Below, piece after piece: positions 24,301 to 35,879 of a stretch of 64,000 nucleotides of DNA (position 1 is the stretch's first letter; every line of letters starts with the position of its first letter). The stretch lies in assembly GCA_028095005.1 (NCBI GenBank), contig JAMFTS010004932.1, positions 1 to 64,000 on the forward strand, written 5' to 3'. This DNA comes from Rhynchospora pubera. Lineage: Eukaryota > Streptophyta > Magnoliopsida > Poales > Cyperaceae. The notes under the pieces were generated by a model. The model was given only the letters and a program-made list of their open reading frames with translations, did not search any database and had not been told where the DNA came from. Position numbers and translations under genes: made by a program.

Positions 24301-27025
24301 GTATAATGGCATAAATTTCCATAATCTTTTACCAGAACTAACCTTTCAAAATTCTATAGACAAGAACCTTGGGAAACAGGAGATTTTGGAATAGGCCATA
24401 TCCTTGATTAAATAAAATAGGAGAAGCTTTTTATTGCTAATTAAGGATGCGGACTAAAATTTAAAGATATAAAAAGAAGGAACTGATAGCTAACACAAAA
24501 GAACAACATGCAAAGCATTGCTAAATTATTTAAGAGTGTTCAAAAGAGATATAATTAATACAAAAGGTGTGATCTCACATCTGATCAAAAAAAGATACAC
24601 TGTAATACGAAATACTGTATGTGAAAGGCATACTGGAATTAAAAGTACACATTAAGCAAACATATAATTATTGAACCAAATGATGCTGTGGCAGCATTTT
24701 TTTCAGCAAACAAATTACTTATATGATTAATAAACTGACCTAAGGAGAAGCAATGACTGTCTGAAATATAGTACGCCTTTTGGTGCATCAGTCTCCATCA
24801 TCTGAAAAATCACCGAAAGTGACCCCACATCATCTACTGCCGACCACCTCTCATACAGATGCATCCAGCAATCAGCAGAGCTCCATTTATCCACTTGAGC
24901 ACTTAGAAGAGTTGCTATTTTCGATGCTTCCACTCTCCCCTCAACCATTCTGTACCCAGGAGCCAGGGTTAGGACAGCGTGCACATCACGGAGAGCTAAA
25001 TCATAGTTCTCCATCACCAGGTGGATGCAGAATCTTAGCTCAAGACATTCAAGTGCCATCTTAAAGCCCAAAATTCGGTTTACTTCATCCAATGCAGCTT
25101 TTGGGACTTGCTTTTTCAAGAGGTTGATAGCCCGGTACATGTATGGATACGTCAAAGTGGGGTCAAGCTCAGTTGCCATGTCCAAATCTTCTAGTTTTCT
25201 ATTGGCATTGGTGTACAGGCTTCTCTCTAGAAACATCCACCCAAGAGGCTGGTAAGATGATATAACAGATGTGAGTTTTTCAAAAGCCAAGACCGTGTTT
25301 CCCCTTAAACAAGCTACTCTGGCAATGCCAGCAATAGAATACACATGCCCTGAACTTAGAGCAGCATTGAATGCACGCACTGCCTCTCCATACTCCTTTC
25401 TTAAAAATCTGACACAACCAAGTTGGTGATATGCGATTTGTTTTTGTGATGCACCAACTGCTGACTCGACCATCCTTTCTACAAACCTTACAGTTTTTTC
25501 TGAAGTTGGGTCTGTTTTCATTGAAACCTCACTCAACAATGAATAGAAGGGAAAAGCAGCTCTCCCCACCATGGCGTATTGTTGTTCCTTGTTAACATTT
25601 GAGAAGAACTTTAACACTTGTTCATCAGCCAGACAATTCGGGAGTTCCCTTAAAAGCACTTGCATGCAAGTAGCTACAAGAACTGGCGCATTCTCCTCGA
25701 GTGCACAAGTTATTAACTCAATTGCATCTTGCCTTGAACAAACCAAAGATGCCAGTTTTCTATCACAAGCTTCTTTTAACTTCTCGCAACAAAACTTATT
25801 TGCAAACACAAGAATTTCAAGTAAGAAGTCAGCTGATAAGCCATTGCCAGCTAATACACCAGTAACACTGAAATTAGCAATGCATCTCATACCAGCTGCT
25901 GAGATTCCGTTCTCTGACAAGTCGATTACCTCTAGATTTGTCTCAGTAAAAGGCCCATTAAGCATGGTGTGAAACGGGATCGACAAAGAAGAAATCTTGT
26001 GCCTCTCACAGATTACCATTTCTTCTCCGATTTGAAATGAAACCATCGTAGCCTCCTCTTGCACATTGCTTGAGGTGCTGGTCTCACAAACTGGCACAGA
26101 GGCCCCAGCTGGGATCTCTGAAACGACATCTACAGGCTCAAGCTCTCTACAACACTTACCACAAGAGGAGAGGAGATCAGTGATGAACTCTTCTCCTTGC
26201 TTCTCATACCGCAACCAGGTACCATAAATAATTTTTTCATATACAGTAGTCGAATGCTTCCAAGCTGAATGAAGACTTCTCCTGAGCAATTTCGTTTCAC
26301 CAAGCCCTCTGAAAACATGATATTGAAGCAAGTAGCGATCTGATTTTTCTTCTGGCTTGCATTGTTCAAGTTCCTCATGAATCTGGGCTAATACACTAAC
26401 ATAGTCTACTGGTTTAAAGTATGGGAGGATTGGCGGCTCCAGTAGTTTGATTAAGGATTCTCTATTGAACAAATTAGAAGAAAACAGTTACAAATGCATT
26501 GAAGAAATCTGAACATTTATACCCACTTTTGCAAACTATTCATGCTATATTTGCAGACAGGTGAATATATTTTGCTGAAATATAGATCAAGTCTAATTTA
26601 TTCTTTTAGAATTGTAACCAAAACCTACCTAGCAACAAACTGTTAAGTCAAGCAAAATGGACCTGATTACCCTTAGACAACAACATTAAATATTTTTAGA
26701 AGGACAGTATATTTAAATACACAAGATAATGTACTTTGAACTTGCCCTTTAGACCCACCTTGGTTGTTATCTGTAACTAGACTGGTTTGCATATTTGAGA
26801 AAGGATTGTTGTTGTTAGAACATACAGTACAACACAGGCACAGTTTGCAGAAGAAATCTAACTAAGAATTGACAGAATCATTTTCTGTAAGTAGACTTAC
26901 ATTGAAGAAGGTGAGTATGATGAAAGCTTCATAAGTTTCCCTCTTTCAACTTGAAGCCATGATTGAGGATTGAAATCGTGAACCTGTGTCTCTTTGCGTG
27001 ATTCTGAGAGAAACATGCTCTTCAT
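21364..27025 (-). CDS. EOL1: ETO1-like protein (BTB/TPR adaptor controlling ACC synthase turnover)
   Basis: Five exons: 26901-27025, 24740-26461, 23614-23905, 22837-23146, 21364-21605. Phases 2, 2, 0, 1 join into an 896-aa protein. The N-terminus MKSMFLSESRKE, the BTB domain (about 180-290, QIGEEMVICERHKISSLSIP) and the TPR-rich C-terminal two thirds (ATELDPTLTYPYMYRA, LNCPEAAMRSLQLAR, NNLGGVYLDCEKLDLAADCY, AIAFKADLYLLHLRAAFHEH) match ETO1/EOL proteins over the whole length. In Arabidopsis these join CUL3 ligases through BTB and bind type-2 ACC synthases through TPRs, so they limit ethylene synthesis in the cytosol. The length is closer to EOL1 (about 890 aa) than to ETO1 (about 950 aa), hence the symbol; the ETO1/EOL1/EOL2 split was not tested. 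No interruption was seen. Confidence 0.93.
22700..22775. repeat. Mixed (CT)n and (GT)n microsatellite in an ETO1-like intron
   Basis: A (CT) run at 22705-22716 is followed by a (GT) run at about 22755-22772, inside the last intron. Just upstream, 22540-22680 carries motifs (ATTTCCAAAA, GGAGATTTAAATAG, GACGGTTTGAA) related to one arm of the palindromic MITE at 28299-28705. Confidence 0.6.
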
Positions 27026-27911
27026 AGAGCACAAGAGGGAGAAAATTTCCCAAATCTCCACACTATCCGATCACAATTGGTACACAAAAGTTTCAACTTT
27101 TTAAAATTGACAAGTAAATAACTTCCTACCCGAGATCAACAAATCATATAGATATGCAGTTAGAGTAAGAATGTTTCTGAAAACAAGTGAGAAATAGCTT
27201 GATCTAGATCGGAAGAGGAACTGAAACAAAAATTCCACCTTTTTCTCAGCTCATTCGAGTTGGGAAAATACAAATTTCAAAAGATCAAGCACCTATTACT
27301 AGTAAATTAAGCTACACACCAACAAAACTTATGAAATAGAGCAGTTTTCTATCTCAGATCAACTCCAATTAGTACTAAATTAAGCAAATACAAAAATTAT
27401 ATAAAACCAACAAGAGACAACCCCTCCTAAAGAAAGAAGAGACCTAGTTACACTAGATTGAGCTATATAATTGTAGTTACAACCCAAAAAGTAGTGAAAT
27501 TGAAGAAAAATAAAAAACCCAATTTGGATCAGTGTAAAGTGGATCAGCTGAGAAGAAGTGAAGAGTTTCCTCTCAAACAAACCTACCGATTGGGACAGCG
27601 ACAAAGTTTGATTAGAAAGCGAGTCGCTTTCAGAGAAAGCCGAGCCTAAACGGAGATGACCAACAAATCTTAGATTTCTCAACTGAGAAGAGAAGAGAGA
27701 GGAGAACAACCTCACCTACCACCCGAGTGGATCAACTAGAAGAGAGAATAATCAGAGCATAGTCGTGAAAGATTGATTAATACTGATCTCTTAAAAAATT
27801 ATAACTCCATACTCTCAACTATTAACTAGATTTGTTTGTAGATTTTTAATTGCGTCTTGCCGTTGAGTTGAAACGGCGATTGGCTGAGAGAAAGGGTTGG
27901 GTTGTGTAAAG
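27026..27911. other. 5' flank and probable leader of the ETO1-like gene
   Basis: No ORF of note. The stretch 27500-27760 is GA-rich on the plus strand (CT-rich on the transcribed minus strand), as is common for plant 5' leaders. I could not place the transcription start or a leader intron. Confidence 0.4.
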
Positions 27912-28114
27912 GACTTCGCATCCTCTGGGTGGCCATCCAGTGGATGATTTCAATATCAGCCGTCTGATTTAATCTCAATGACTATAAATGCCCCGTGTAT
28001 GATACTAAAATTGATAGGCCCGAAAAAATCTAACCGTTTAGATTAAATCAGACGGTTCGGATCGAAAGACGTCCACTGGATGGTTGAATACAACCATCCA
28101 GAGGATACGCTCCC
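27912..28114. mobile_element. Palindromic MITE with 9-bp TSD upstream of the ETO1-like gene
   Basis: The arms GCATCCTCTGG...CATCCAGTGGA...CCGTCTGATTTAATCT (from 27918) are complemented by 28030-28108. The direct repeat TGTGTAAAG lies at 27903-27911 and 28115-28123, giving a 203-bp element. A 9-bp TSD fits Mutator-like MITEs. It sits about 0.9 kb upstream of the ETO1-like ATG. Confidence 0.75.
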
Positions 28115-28257
28115 TGTGTAAAGTACGGGCCGGCTATTAGATTTCAAAAAAATATTTATATTTTGTAAATAAATATAATATAATAAAGTTTTATGTGAAT
28201 AAATTATTAGTGTCAAATTATTAATAAATCTTAGAGCTAGAAATAATAGTCAGAATA

Positions 28258-28298
28258 TTATATATATATATATATAATATATATATATATATATAGAG
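28258..28298. repeat. (TA)n microsatellite
   Basis: An almost pure TA run directly abuts the palindromic MITE at 28299; a second TA run follows it at 28711-28740. The MITE probably landed in a TA tract that now flanks it on both sides. Confidence 0.85.
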
Positions 28299-28704
28299 AG
28301 AGTTTTGCTATGGTGAGTTGCAACTCACCAAAGCGTCCGTGAGTCGCGCTCAAAATTCCGAAATTAAGTTCAAAATGACCGATCCAAACCGTCTAATACG
28401 ATCTCCCTATTGAATTCTCCATGCAGACCAAATTTTACATTTTTTCAAAATTTTTAAGTATTTATTTCGGATTTTTAAAAACTGTTGTTTTTGAACGGTT
28501 CAGAACTAATTAGATTAATGATTTTCCAAAATTTCAAAAAAATACTTAAAAATTTCGAAAAAAATATAAAATTTGGTCTGCATAGAGATTTCAATAGGAA
28601 GATTGTATTAGATGGTTTGGATCGGTCGTTTTGAACTTAATTTCGGAATTTTGAACGCGACTCACGGACGCTTTGGTGAGTTGCAACTCACCATAGCAAA
28701 ACTC

Positions 28705-28705
<1 letters not shown>
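28299..28705. mobile_element. Highly symmetrical palindromic (foldback) MITE, 407 bp
   Basis: Arms of about 175 bp are nearly complementary. The outer part AGAGTTTTGCTATGGTGAGT at 28299 matches its complement ending at 28705, and each arm also contains the small palindrome GGTGAGTTGCAACTCACC. The inner arms carry GATCCAAACCGTCTAATACG / its near-complement. The TSD cannot be defined inside TA repeats. It is non-coding and related by arm motifs to 41208-41520. Confidence 0.85.
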
Positions 28706-28741
<36 letters not shown>

Positions 28742-28744
<3 letters not shown>

Positions 28745-29918
28745 GTAATAAAATATTATTTTAATGATATAGCAAATTATTGGCTTTTCAATTAAAATAT
28801 GCATAATATTACACAATAATATATTTAATATCATATTAAAAAGTGTTATATAATATTAACTACTAAGGACTGGACTGGAAGGGAGAGTGTTATTCGAGGT
28901 CCTTGTATAGTCTGGTGGTATTTAATATTTTATCATATCCAATCTTGTTAGGTCTATATCAATTGTATGAGTCGAGGGATGATAAATTAAAGGATGAGTC
29001 AAATCATAGGTTATGTATCTAATATCTATCTCTATTTTTTGTACTGTCATAGTTGCGGTTGTGAAAGAACTTGATAATTTTGGGTAATTTGACGATTTTT
29101 AACGAAGAAATATTTGTGCATTACCCATTGAAACTTTTAATTCAAATTTAACGTTGCAACTATAAATCTAAAATATGTTATTTCCTAATGAATTCATGTA
29201 GATTCTTTTTTTTTTTGGCTAAGAAATGACCAAATTAAAAAGATTAAACAAGTTTCCAAAAGTTTTCATCGTTTGCAAAAATTTGCTAAAAGTTTGTCTA
29301 TATTTTTGTAATACTCGCGTAATGTGTTGTTTGAAATTTATTGTGGTGTTCTGAAAAATTATTTGATGATTTTGAGTTCAAATGAAAAATTTTGAAATTA
29401 TTTGCATGTATCTGTATAATGTGACAGACTGACTTAAATTAAACAAATTTTATAATTCAATGCTTTTAAGTAATCAAATATACATTATAATTTGTTACAA
29501 ATAGTGACCGTTAAATAGTATCTGTATACCCACAAATCAGTTTTAAATTGGTGTAGTGTTAAAAAATGCTAGGAAAAAAAAGACAAATATTAATTTTTTC
29601 AAATAAAAATTGGAGGTCAAATCCTATTGAGTTTATAACTCTATAAATAACTTTACAAAAAAAATTTTGAATACGTATTATTTTTACTTTTTCAGCGTAA
29701 GTTTGGATGACCAAGATAAATATTGTTTTAAGTGTTGATTATTACTATATTTCTCACTGTTCATGCGCAATATCCCAATGGTTGAATATAGTACGTTAGT
29801 AATTCGAGTTCATGGACCGGCCCAAGGGCGTGGTTTTTCAAAAAATAAATAAATAAATATCGAGTTCATAGACCATGTGACCATCTTTAATTGATTGAAA
29901 AGCATACTTTTCAACTAT
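28742..29918. other. Intergenic AT-rich sequence, nothing recognised
   Basis: No ORF longer than about 60 codons, no TIR pair and no tandem repeat was identified by eye. Confidence 0.4.
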
Positions 29919-29927
29919 TATGTATCT

Positions 29928-30208
29928 AGGGGGCGGAGCTTAAGGGTTCAACAAAACAACTAAAAATTTAATAATTAATTTTATATCGATGTCCGTAAAA
30001 CAATTTCAAAATTTATCAAAAAGATTATTTTTTAGTTATGGAATTCAATGATTATATTATATTTATATTTACAGGGGGTTCAAATGCTAATTGCTTAAAC
30101 AAAATATTTCTTTAGCAATAAAAATACATGCAAGAATGTTGATATGATTAAATAATTTGGGGGCATTGCACATTTGCACCCCATTTCTCCAATTTAAATC
30201 CGCCGTTG
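29928..30208. mobile_element. Small non-autonomous element with GGCGGA termini
   Basis: The ends AGGGGGCGGAGC (29928) and AATCCGCCGTTG (ending 30208) share an inverted GGCGGA core. A perfect 9-bp direct repeat, TATGTATCT, flanks the element at 29919-29927 and 30209-30217. The 281-bp interior is AT-rich and non-coding. The superfamily is uncertain; 9 bp suggests Mutator-like. Confidence 0.65.
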
Positions 30209-30217
30209 TATGTATCT

Positions 30218-32560
30218 TAAAGCAATAGCTAAATGTAGGTTTTTGTGTATCTCATGATTCATATATTTTTTAAAGAAAAGAGGAGATCAAGTTTTTTTAA
30301 ATTTTACTTTTCTTTTCGGTGTTAATGAAGCAGGGAAAGTTTTGTTAATTTTCAGAAAGAAAATTAGAAGCAGTGAGTGGGAGAGGAGCGGACAAAAGAT
30401 TAGACGTGACAAGACCACCGAATCTAGTTGGACTTGAAATTCGTGTAAAAAGCAGCATGTTTAAATAAAAGTTCTCGAATAAAACAAAAGGTTGGATTCT
30501 TTATCCGAGAAAAACGTAGTCTCTAGAATACTGATTTGACGTTAATTAATTTTCCTTGGATAATGACCAAACAAGGACCGTCAGAGAATTTTTGGGGATT
30601 TTCATAGAAAAACTAAAATGCTAAGGGGTGTTTGTTTTGTTTTATGGACGAAGGTTGTTAAGAGTTTATGCAATACTTAATTAAATGCTTGATTGCTGTA
30701 TAAGATTGCATAATTTATTACGTCTGAGAAGGTTACATAATTTATGTATCGAGTTTTTTTCTCTCATTATATGTATCATTCAATTAATTCTCACCGACTC
30801 TTAACGTCCCGAACTAATACAATTAATAATATTTTAATGGTGCTAGCAGTATGTAATACTAATGTGATATTTGGATTGGATCTTGTATATAATATACGTG
30901 TCAGTTAAATGGTTGCAGTTCATAATATAAATTCACATACTTTATATTGACAGTTTGGTCTTCCTTTATTATGTGAAAATCTTATAATTTTTTATTTTAA
31001 TTCCTGCATTAATATAATTGAAGAAAAGACCTAAATAATTGTCTTGATATAATTTAAAATGAAACATATTTTACATTAATTCTGCAAAATTAAAAAGATA
31101 TTTTACATAATAGTATTCGGCTCAATGAAACTAAACTAAGTATGGTTGTCAATCCCTGACATATATTAGGTCAGATTTCAATCGTCTAATCTAAAATAGA
31201 CAGTACAAATATGTATTGTATACTAAATTGGAATTATCATTTAATATATAAAATAACTCAAATTCAAGGACATTTTAGTTTTTTTTCATGAATATATGCA
31301 TATATTAAGTTACTCTTTCTTACTACACAACCAAATATATATTTATTACATAAAACTACATAAAGCGTTTATAGATACTTAACTTATGCAACTCTTTACT
31401 TAACTTAAACAATTCCTTGCTACATAAATACTTATGCATACTTAACTTATTGTTAGTTACATTTTTCTTGAGTCGTAGGGTCCATAACTGAAATTTGACA
31501 TTTGATATTCTCAAGGGGAAAAAAATAAATAAATACTCGATTCCCTGTAATTACTATTTCTTTTTTCTTTTGTCAAGTTTCTTGTTCCTTCTTTGTGATT
31601 TATTTTTTGTTTACTGTTTCATCAAATTTTCTTACATCATTTCAAAGCAACACCTATATGGACTTAATAAGAAGCAAATATATATAGGAACCATCCAAAT
31701 TATACGAGGGAGGGAATTGTATGAATGCAGATGTAAATCATGTATCCGGACAACGTATTTGAATTATTAATGATAAGATTAATAATTTGCATAATAATTA
31801 TAAAACCTATTTGAATTATTAATGATAAGATTAATAGTAATAATTTGTGAGTAATAATAATGATAAAAATAATAATGGTTATAATAAGCATGTTTGTTAT
31901 TTATTATTATTTTCGTTATCTCGACATCATGATTTATTATTATTTTACAAAAGAATACGTGCGTTTTATATGCTTCAAAGCTTCATTGCCTCTAATATCA
32001 TCCTTAATCATGATTTTTCATCTCCCCAAATTCAATCAATTGAGCAAAAACCCGACTTTCTTATTATACCAAATTTCATCAGTTGAGCAACAACATCATG
32101 ATTTACTCAACAGATTAGAATAATTCACATGAACTCGTAATGAACTAAAAGACATGGTTATATTGTCGAAACACGGTCGTGAAGAGAGAGAGAGAGAGAG
32201 AGAGGTAAAGAGCAAGAAAAGACATGGTCACGTGGAGGCTTCGAGGCCGAGGGTTTTCGTTGCAAACTTTTCAAACAATCGACGGTGCCGGTGAAGAAAC
32301 GATAACTCGAAGCAGCATACAATCGACGGAAGTCTCAATGAAAGACTAGCACAATGGATCTCGATCGGCTCTGCACGATGATGAGAGTTCAACGGCAACG
32401 TTGATGGTAGCAATTTCGTCACCTGTAGTTGCCGAAGAATAACAAGAATAAAGAGCAAGTTTTATTTTTTCTCTTTCTTCCTGAGAGAGGAGACGGATTG
32501 GGAGTTGGGAGAAAGAAAATAATAATAAAATAATAGATTGGTGTGTTTTTTATAATAATC
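30218..32560. other. Gene-free AT-rich region
   Basis: Contains short AAT/TTA-rich repeats around 31740-31930 (a near-duplicate TTTGAATTATTAATGATAAG at about 31758 and 31809) and a (GA)n microsatellite at 32184-32203. Open frames here are low-complexity and judged non-coding. Confidence 0.4.
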
Positions 32561-32900
32561 TCTCTTCACCTGGACTAGAAATTCGCTAACTCAACAAAAA
32601 GCTCAGTTAGCAGGTTAGATAAAAGGTAGCGCTAACCCGTCTAACCTTGATTCATTTGACAAACTCAACTGATGTAGGTTAGCACACTAACTCCAGAAAA
32701 TGTGCTAAATCCACCTCACCAAACGCACCCATAGTATATAAAAGTATGGTTTGTTACTATTTAAGTTCTGTTTGTTTAAAAGATAATAGTCTCGTTAACC
32801 AGCGTGGGACAATTATTGTACTTAAATTCCTCCACTAACATAATTGCGTCACATGTGTGCATGAAAAATGTCGAGTGGTTGGATTCAATAAAAAAAAACG

Positions 32901-33079
32901 GGAATTGATTTGCACATCCTTAAAATTGATAAAATACTCCTTGTTAGACTAAAATACCCCTAATTAATTGAAAATATTATAATAACGGTGATATCTCTAG
33001 ACAATACTTTTAATCAATTAGGAATATTTTAGTCTAAAAAAAATGTTTTATCAATTGTAGGAGTGTGCGAATCAATTCC
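32901..33079. mobile_element. Palindromic MITE, 179 bp
   Basis: The TIR GGAATTGATTTGCACATCCT at 32901 is matched by AGGAGTGTGCGAATCAATTCC ending at 33079. The inner arms also pair (AGACTAAAATA at about 32947; TATTTTAGTCTA at about 33027). The flanks are A-runs, so any TSD is ambiguous. Confidence 0.75.
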
Positions 33080-33460
33080 TAAAAAAACACACCAACCATA
33101 GATATTAAAATGCAAGTGTTAGTCCTCAAACCATTCAATATCAATTCTAAATTATTTAAATATCAACCATGAGCAAATATAATTATTTATTAATTGTATA
33201 ATATACCAACTACGAATATATTACTAGAGTAACAACCAAATTTGTAAAAAGTGCAAATAAATATTAATTTTTAATTTGTACAATATTATAATCATTTATT
33301 TCTAGAGTGACAACTAACGTTTTGGATATAGTGTGAAAAATGAAGAAAGCCTTAGGTGGCTTGGTGTCGGAATTGATTTGGGCAACGTTCAAATTCGCCG
33401 AACAACATTTACAATTACTTTGGACAAATATACTCCTATTATGTTATTATTTTTTTTTTG

Positions 33461-34433
33461 GAATTGCTTAGGACCATCCCAGAGATTATATCATTCCCAT
33501 CATCCTCGATTTTCAGAAAGAGAAAACATGTGACCTCCCCTTCCGCGTACGCTGTCTCCCCTTTTCCCGCGTGAACTAATCCCTCCCCCTCCCGCGTACA
33601 CTGTCCCCCTTTCTCCCTCTCACGTACGCTGCCCCCCCTCCCCCTTCATCCCTCTCACGTACACTCCCTCTTTCCCTCCTACACATTTCATAACTGTTGA
33701 AGTTAATATAATTAAGTGTTGAAGGTAATATCCTAACTGTTGAAGTTAACTCTCTGGCCAAGAATTTCATAATTCGGAAATCAAACTACACGCCACGAAC
33801 ATCCTCTATGTACTGTTGAAGTTAATATGTTATATATGTAACTGTTGAAGTTAATATATATAACTGTTGAAGTTATATGAGTAATTGTAGAAATTATATA
33901 TGTAGCTGTTGAAGTTATATATGTAACTGTTGAAGTTAATATATATAACTGTTGAAGTTATATGTGTAGCTGTTGAAGTTATAGATGTAATTGTTGTATA
34001 ATATGTTATATATGTAACTGTTGAATTTAATATATATAACTGTTGAAGTTAACATATATAATTGTTGAACTTGACATATTTAAATGTTGAAGGTAATATT
34101 TGAAGTGGGCATATTTAAATTGTTGAAGTTGGCATATATATTAACTTCAACAGTTACGGTATTAACTTCAACATTTAAATATGTTAAACTCAACAGTTAA
34201 AATCAATATATAGTGTGTGTGTGAGAGGGGAGGGGGAGGGGGGAGCGTACACGGGAGGGGTGGGAGGGGGGACGAGCGTACGCGACAGGGAGGGAAACAG
34301 AACGATTTTCAGAATTAGAAAACGCGTAGAGCTAAAAATAGAAAAAACGTGTGGGGATGATGGGGATGATGAACATCGGGAATGATCCTTATCACTCCCT
34401 TTTTTTATAAGAGCTACTTGAATTGCTTAGGAC
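33461..34433. repeat. Foldback structure: C-rich arm, AT minisatellite, G-rich arm, bounded by 14-bp direct repeats
   Basis: GAATTGCTTAGGAC occurs at 33461-33474 and again at 34420-34433. Inside, 33530-33690 is C-rich with repeated CGTACGCTG/CGTACACTG motifs and 34210-34300 is G-rich with the complementary CAGCGTACG-type motifs. Between them, 33690-34200 is a minisatellite of about 22-bp units (AACTGTTGAAGTTAATATAT and variants), whose last copies are inverted (TTAACTTCAACAG). A second direct repeat CGATTTTCAGAA lies near 33508 and 34288. It may be an unclassified non-autonomous element. Confidence 0.65.
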
Positions 34434-35060
34434 TAGAGTGAGCAGAAAAACTTGTAGCTCGTAAGCTTACTCGACCTTGATTAAAAAAAAATTCAATTAT
34501 AACTCGAACCAATGGAACTCCAATTGAAGTAACTAGATTGGTTGATGAGTTTAGTTTGTGTTAAGCTAAACTCAACTATTAACTCGTGACCTGACTCATG
34601 ACATAATAAATATCTATTTTCAAATAGTATATCAATATGATTAAGAATATTAAAATTTTATAAATTAATTTATAAAAATTTTCTTCCTATATATTTTTTA
34701 AAATAATTATAACATATGATAGATTGAGTTTCAAAATAGATTTTGCTTCAAATTAATAGAAAAAAGTATAAAATTACAATAATATTATTGTTTATTATAT
34801 TGTATATATCAATACGTTTTACAATTGAAATAATATATGAATTAAATAAATAAAACTTTTAAAGGCATGTGATATTTTAAGTTGGCTTGTGACTCATGAG
34901 CTAGCTCGAGTTGAAGCCAAACCGAGTTTAAGCTAGCTTAAAAAGCTCGTAAGTATTTTTAACTTGACTTAAGCCAACTCGAGTTGAATTTGAACAATCC
35001 CAACTCACTTGAACTCGACTCGTATACAGCACGACTCATATACTTGACTCATATACTGAT
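34434..35060. other. Possible degraded element with CTCGAG/GAGCTCG-like motifs
   Basis: Both ends are enriched in short motifs such as CTCGTAAGC, ACTCGACC, CTCATGAGCTAG and AACTCGAC on both strands, with an AT-rich centre. This is the layout seen in the intact MITEs of this window, but I could not define TIRs or a TSD. Confidence 0.3.
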
Positions 35061-35219
35061 ATACAACCCTACTTTGGGCAAATAGAGACCGATTTAAAAA
35101 AAAAAAGTGGATAGAGTAGATTCCATGCTTGATATTGAAATTGGCAACTGAAAATTGAAAAAATAAACTTATTTCTGGAAATCTTCTTTTTTTTAAAAAA
35201 AAAAGGAAAAAGAAAAATA

Positions 35220-35378
35220 GGGGTTGTTTGGATTCAGTGGGAAATTTGGGGAATTTCATCTTCCTAGCATAAATTTATTATAAACAATCTAAATTCTTCA
35301 CAAATTTAAACATTTCTCAATAAATTTATGTCTAGGAATAAGAAATTTTCCAAATTCCTAAGCGATCCAAATGACCCC
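35220..35378. mobile_element. Tourist-like MITE
   Basis: Termini GGGTTGTTTGGAT near 35221 and ATCCAAATGACCCC ending 35378 are inverted repeats of the GTTTGGAT type. The interior is partly self-complementary (AAATTTATTATAAAC versus CAATAAATTTATG). TSD not clear. Confidence 0.6.
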
Positions 35379-35781
35379 AGGATGTTGTCTGGTACAAAGT
35401 GAGGGCAACATTGTCATTTGAAAAATATAATGTTGTTTGGATTTAATTTGATGTTGTTCGGATCAGCATCAGCTCTCTTGAGAAAGTGCTATTGCCGCAG
35501 TAAAGCTCGTTATGACAAAAATGCATAAAATTGAAAAAAAAATTAATAATTGCCATAAATCTGACAAATGGCTCTTATAAGTTGGGACGAGTTCAAGAAA
35601 AGATTATCCATGTTGGATGGTTAGTATCTTTTTTTTCTTTACATATCTTTTCTAGAATATTGGTAAAGTATCTTTTATTTTCCTTTTTATGTTTACTAGC
35701 TTTTATAACTCACAAATAATGTAAGAAACTTCAGCAAATTAAGCCTGCTGTTGCTCCTAATTTGTGATTTCTACTTCACTA

Positions 35782-35875
35782 TCCGTTTGGATGGGTGAAG
35801 GAATAAGGAAATAGCTTCTTCTTATTCTCAATACTTCTTTTCTTATTCCTCTTATTCCCACACCATCCAAACGGA
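35782..35875. mobile_element. Short Tourist-like MITE
   Basis: TIRs TCCGTTTGGATGGG (35782) and CCATCCAAACGGA (ending 35875) enclose 94 bp, including AGGAATAAGGAAAT and its near-complement. Its interior resembles the copy at 61020-61167. No convincing TSD was seen. Confidence 0.65.
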
Positions 35876-35879
35876 CATG

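Noticed and set aside
24780..25972. Plus-strand ORFs of 76-133 codons
   Set aside because: They are antisense to the large ETO1-like exon, which is supported by full-length family similarity.
32540..32740. A further Tourist-like MITE (GGTGTGTTTTTT... to ...AAACGCACCCA)
   Set aside because: The left terminus does not match the right one well enough and no TSD could be assigned.
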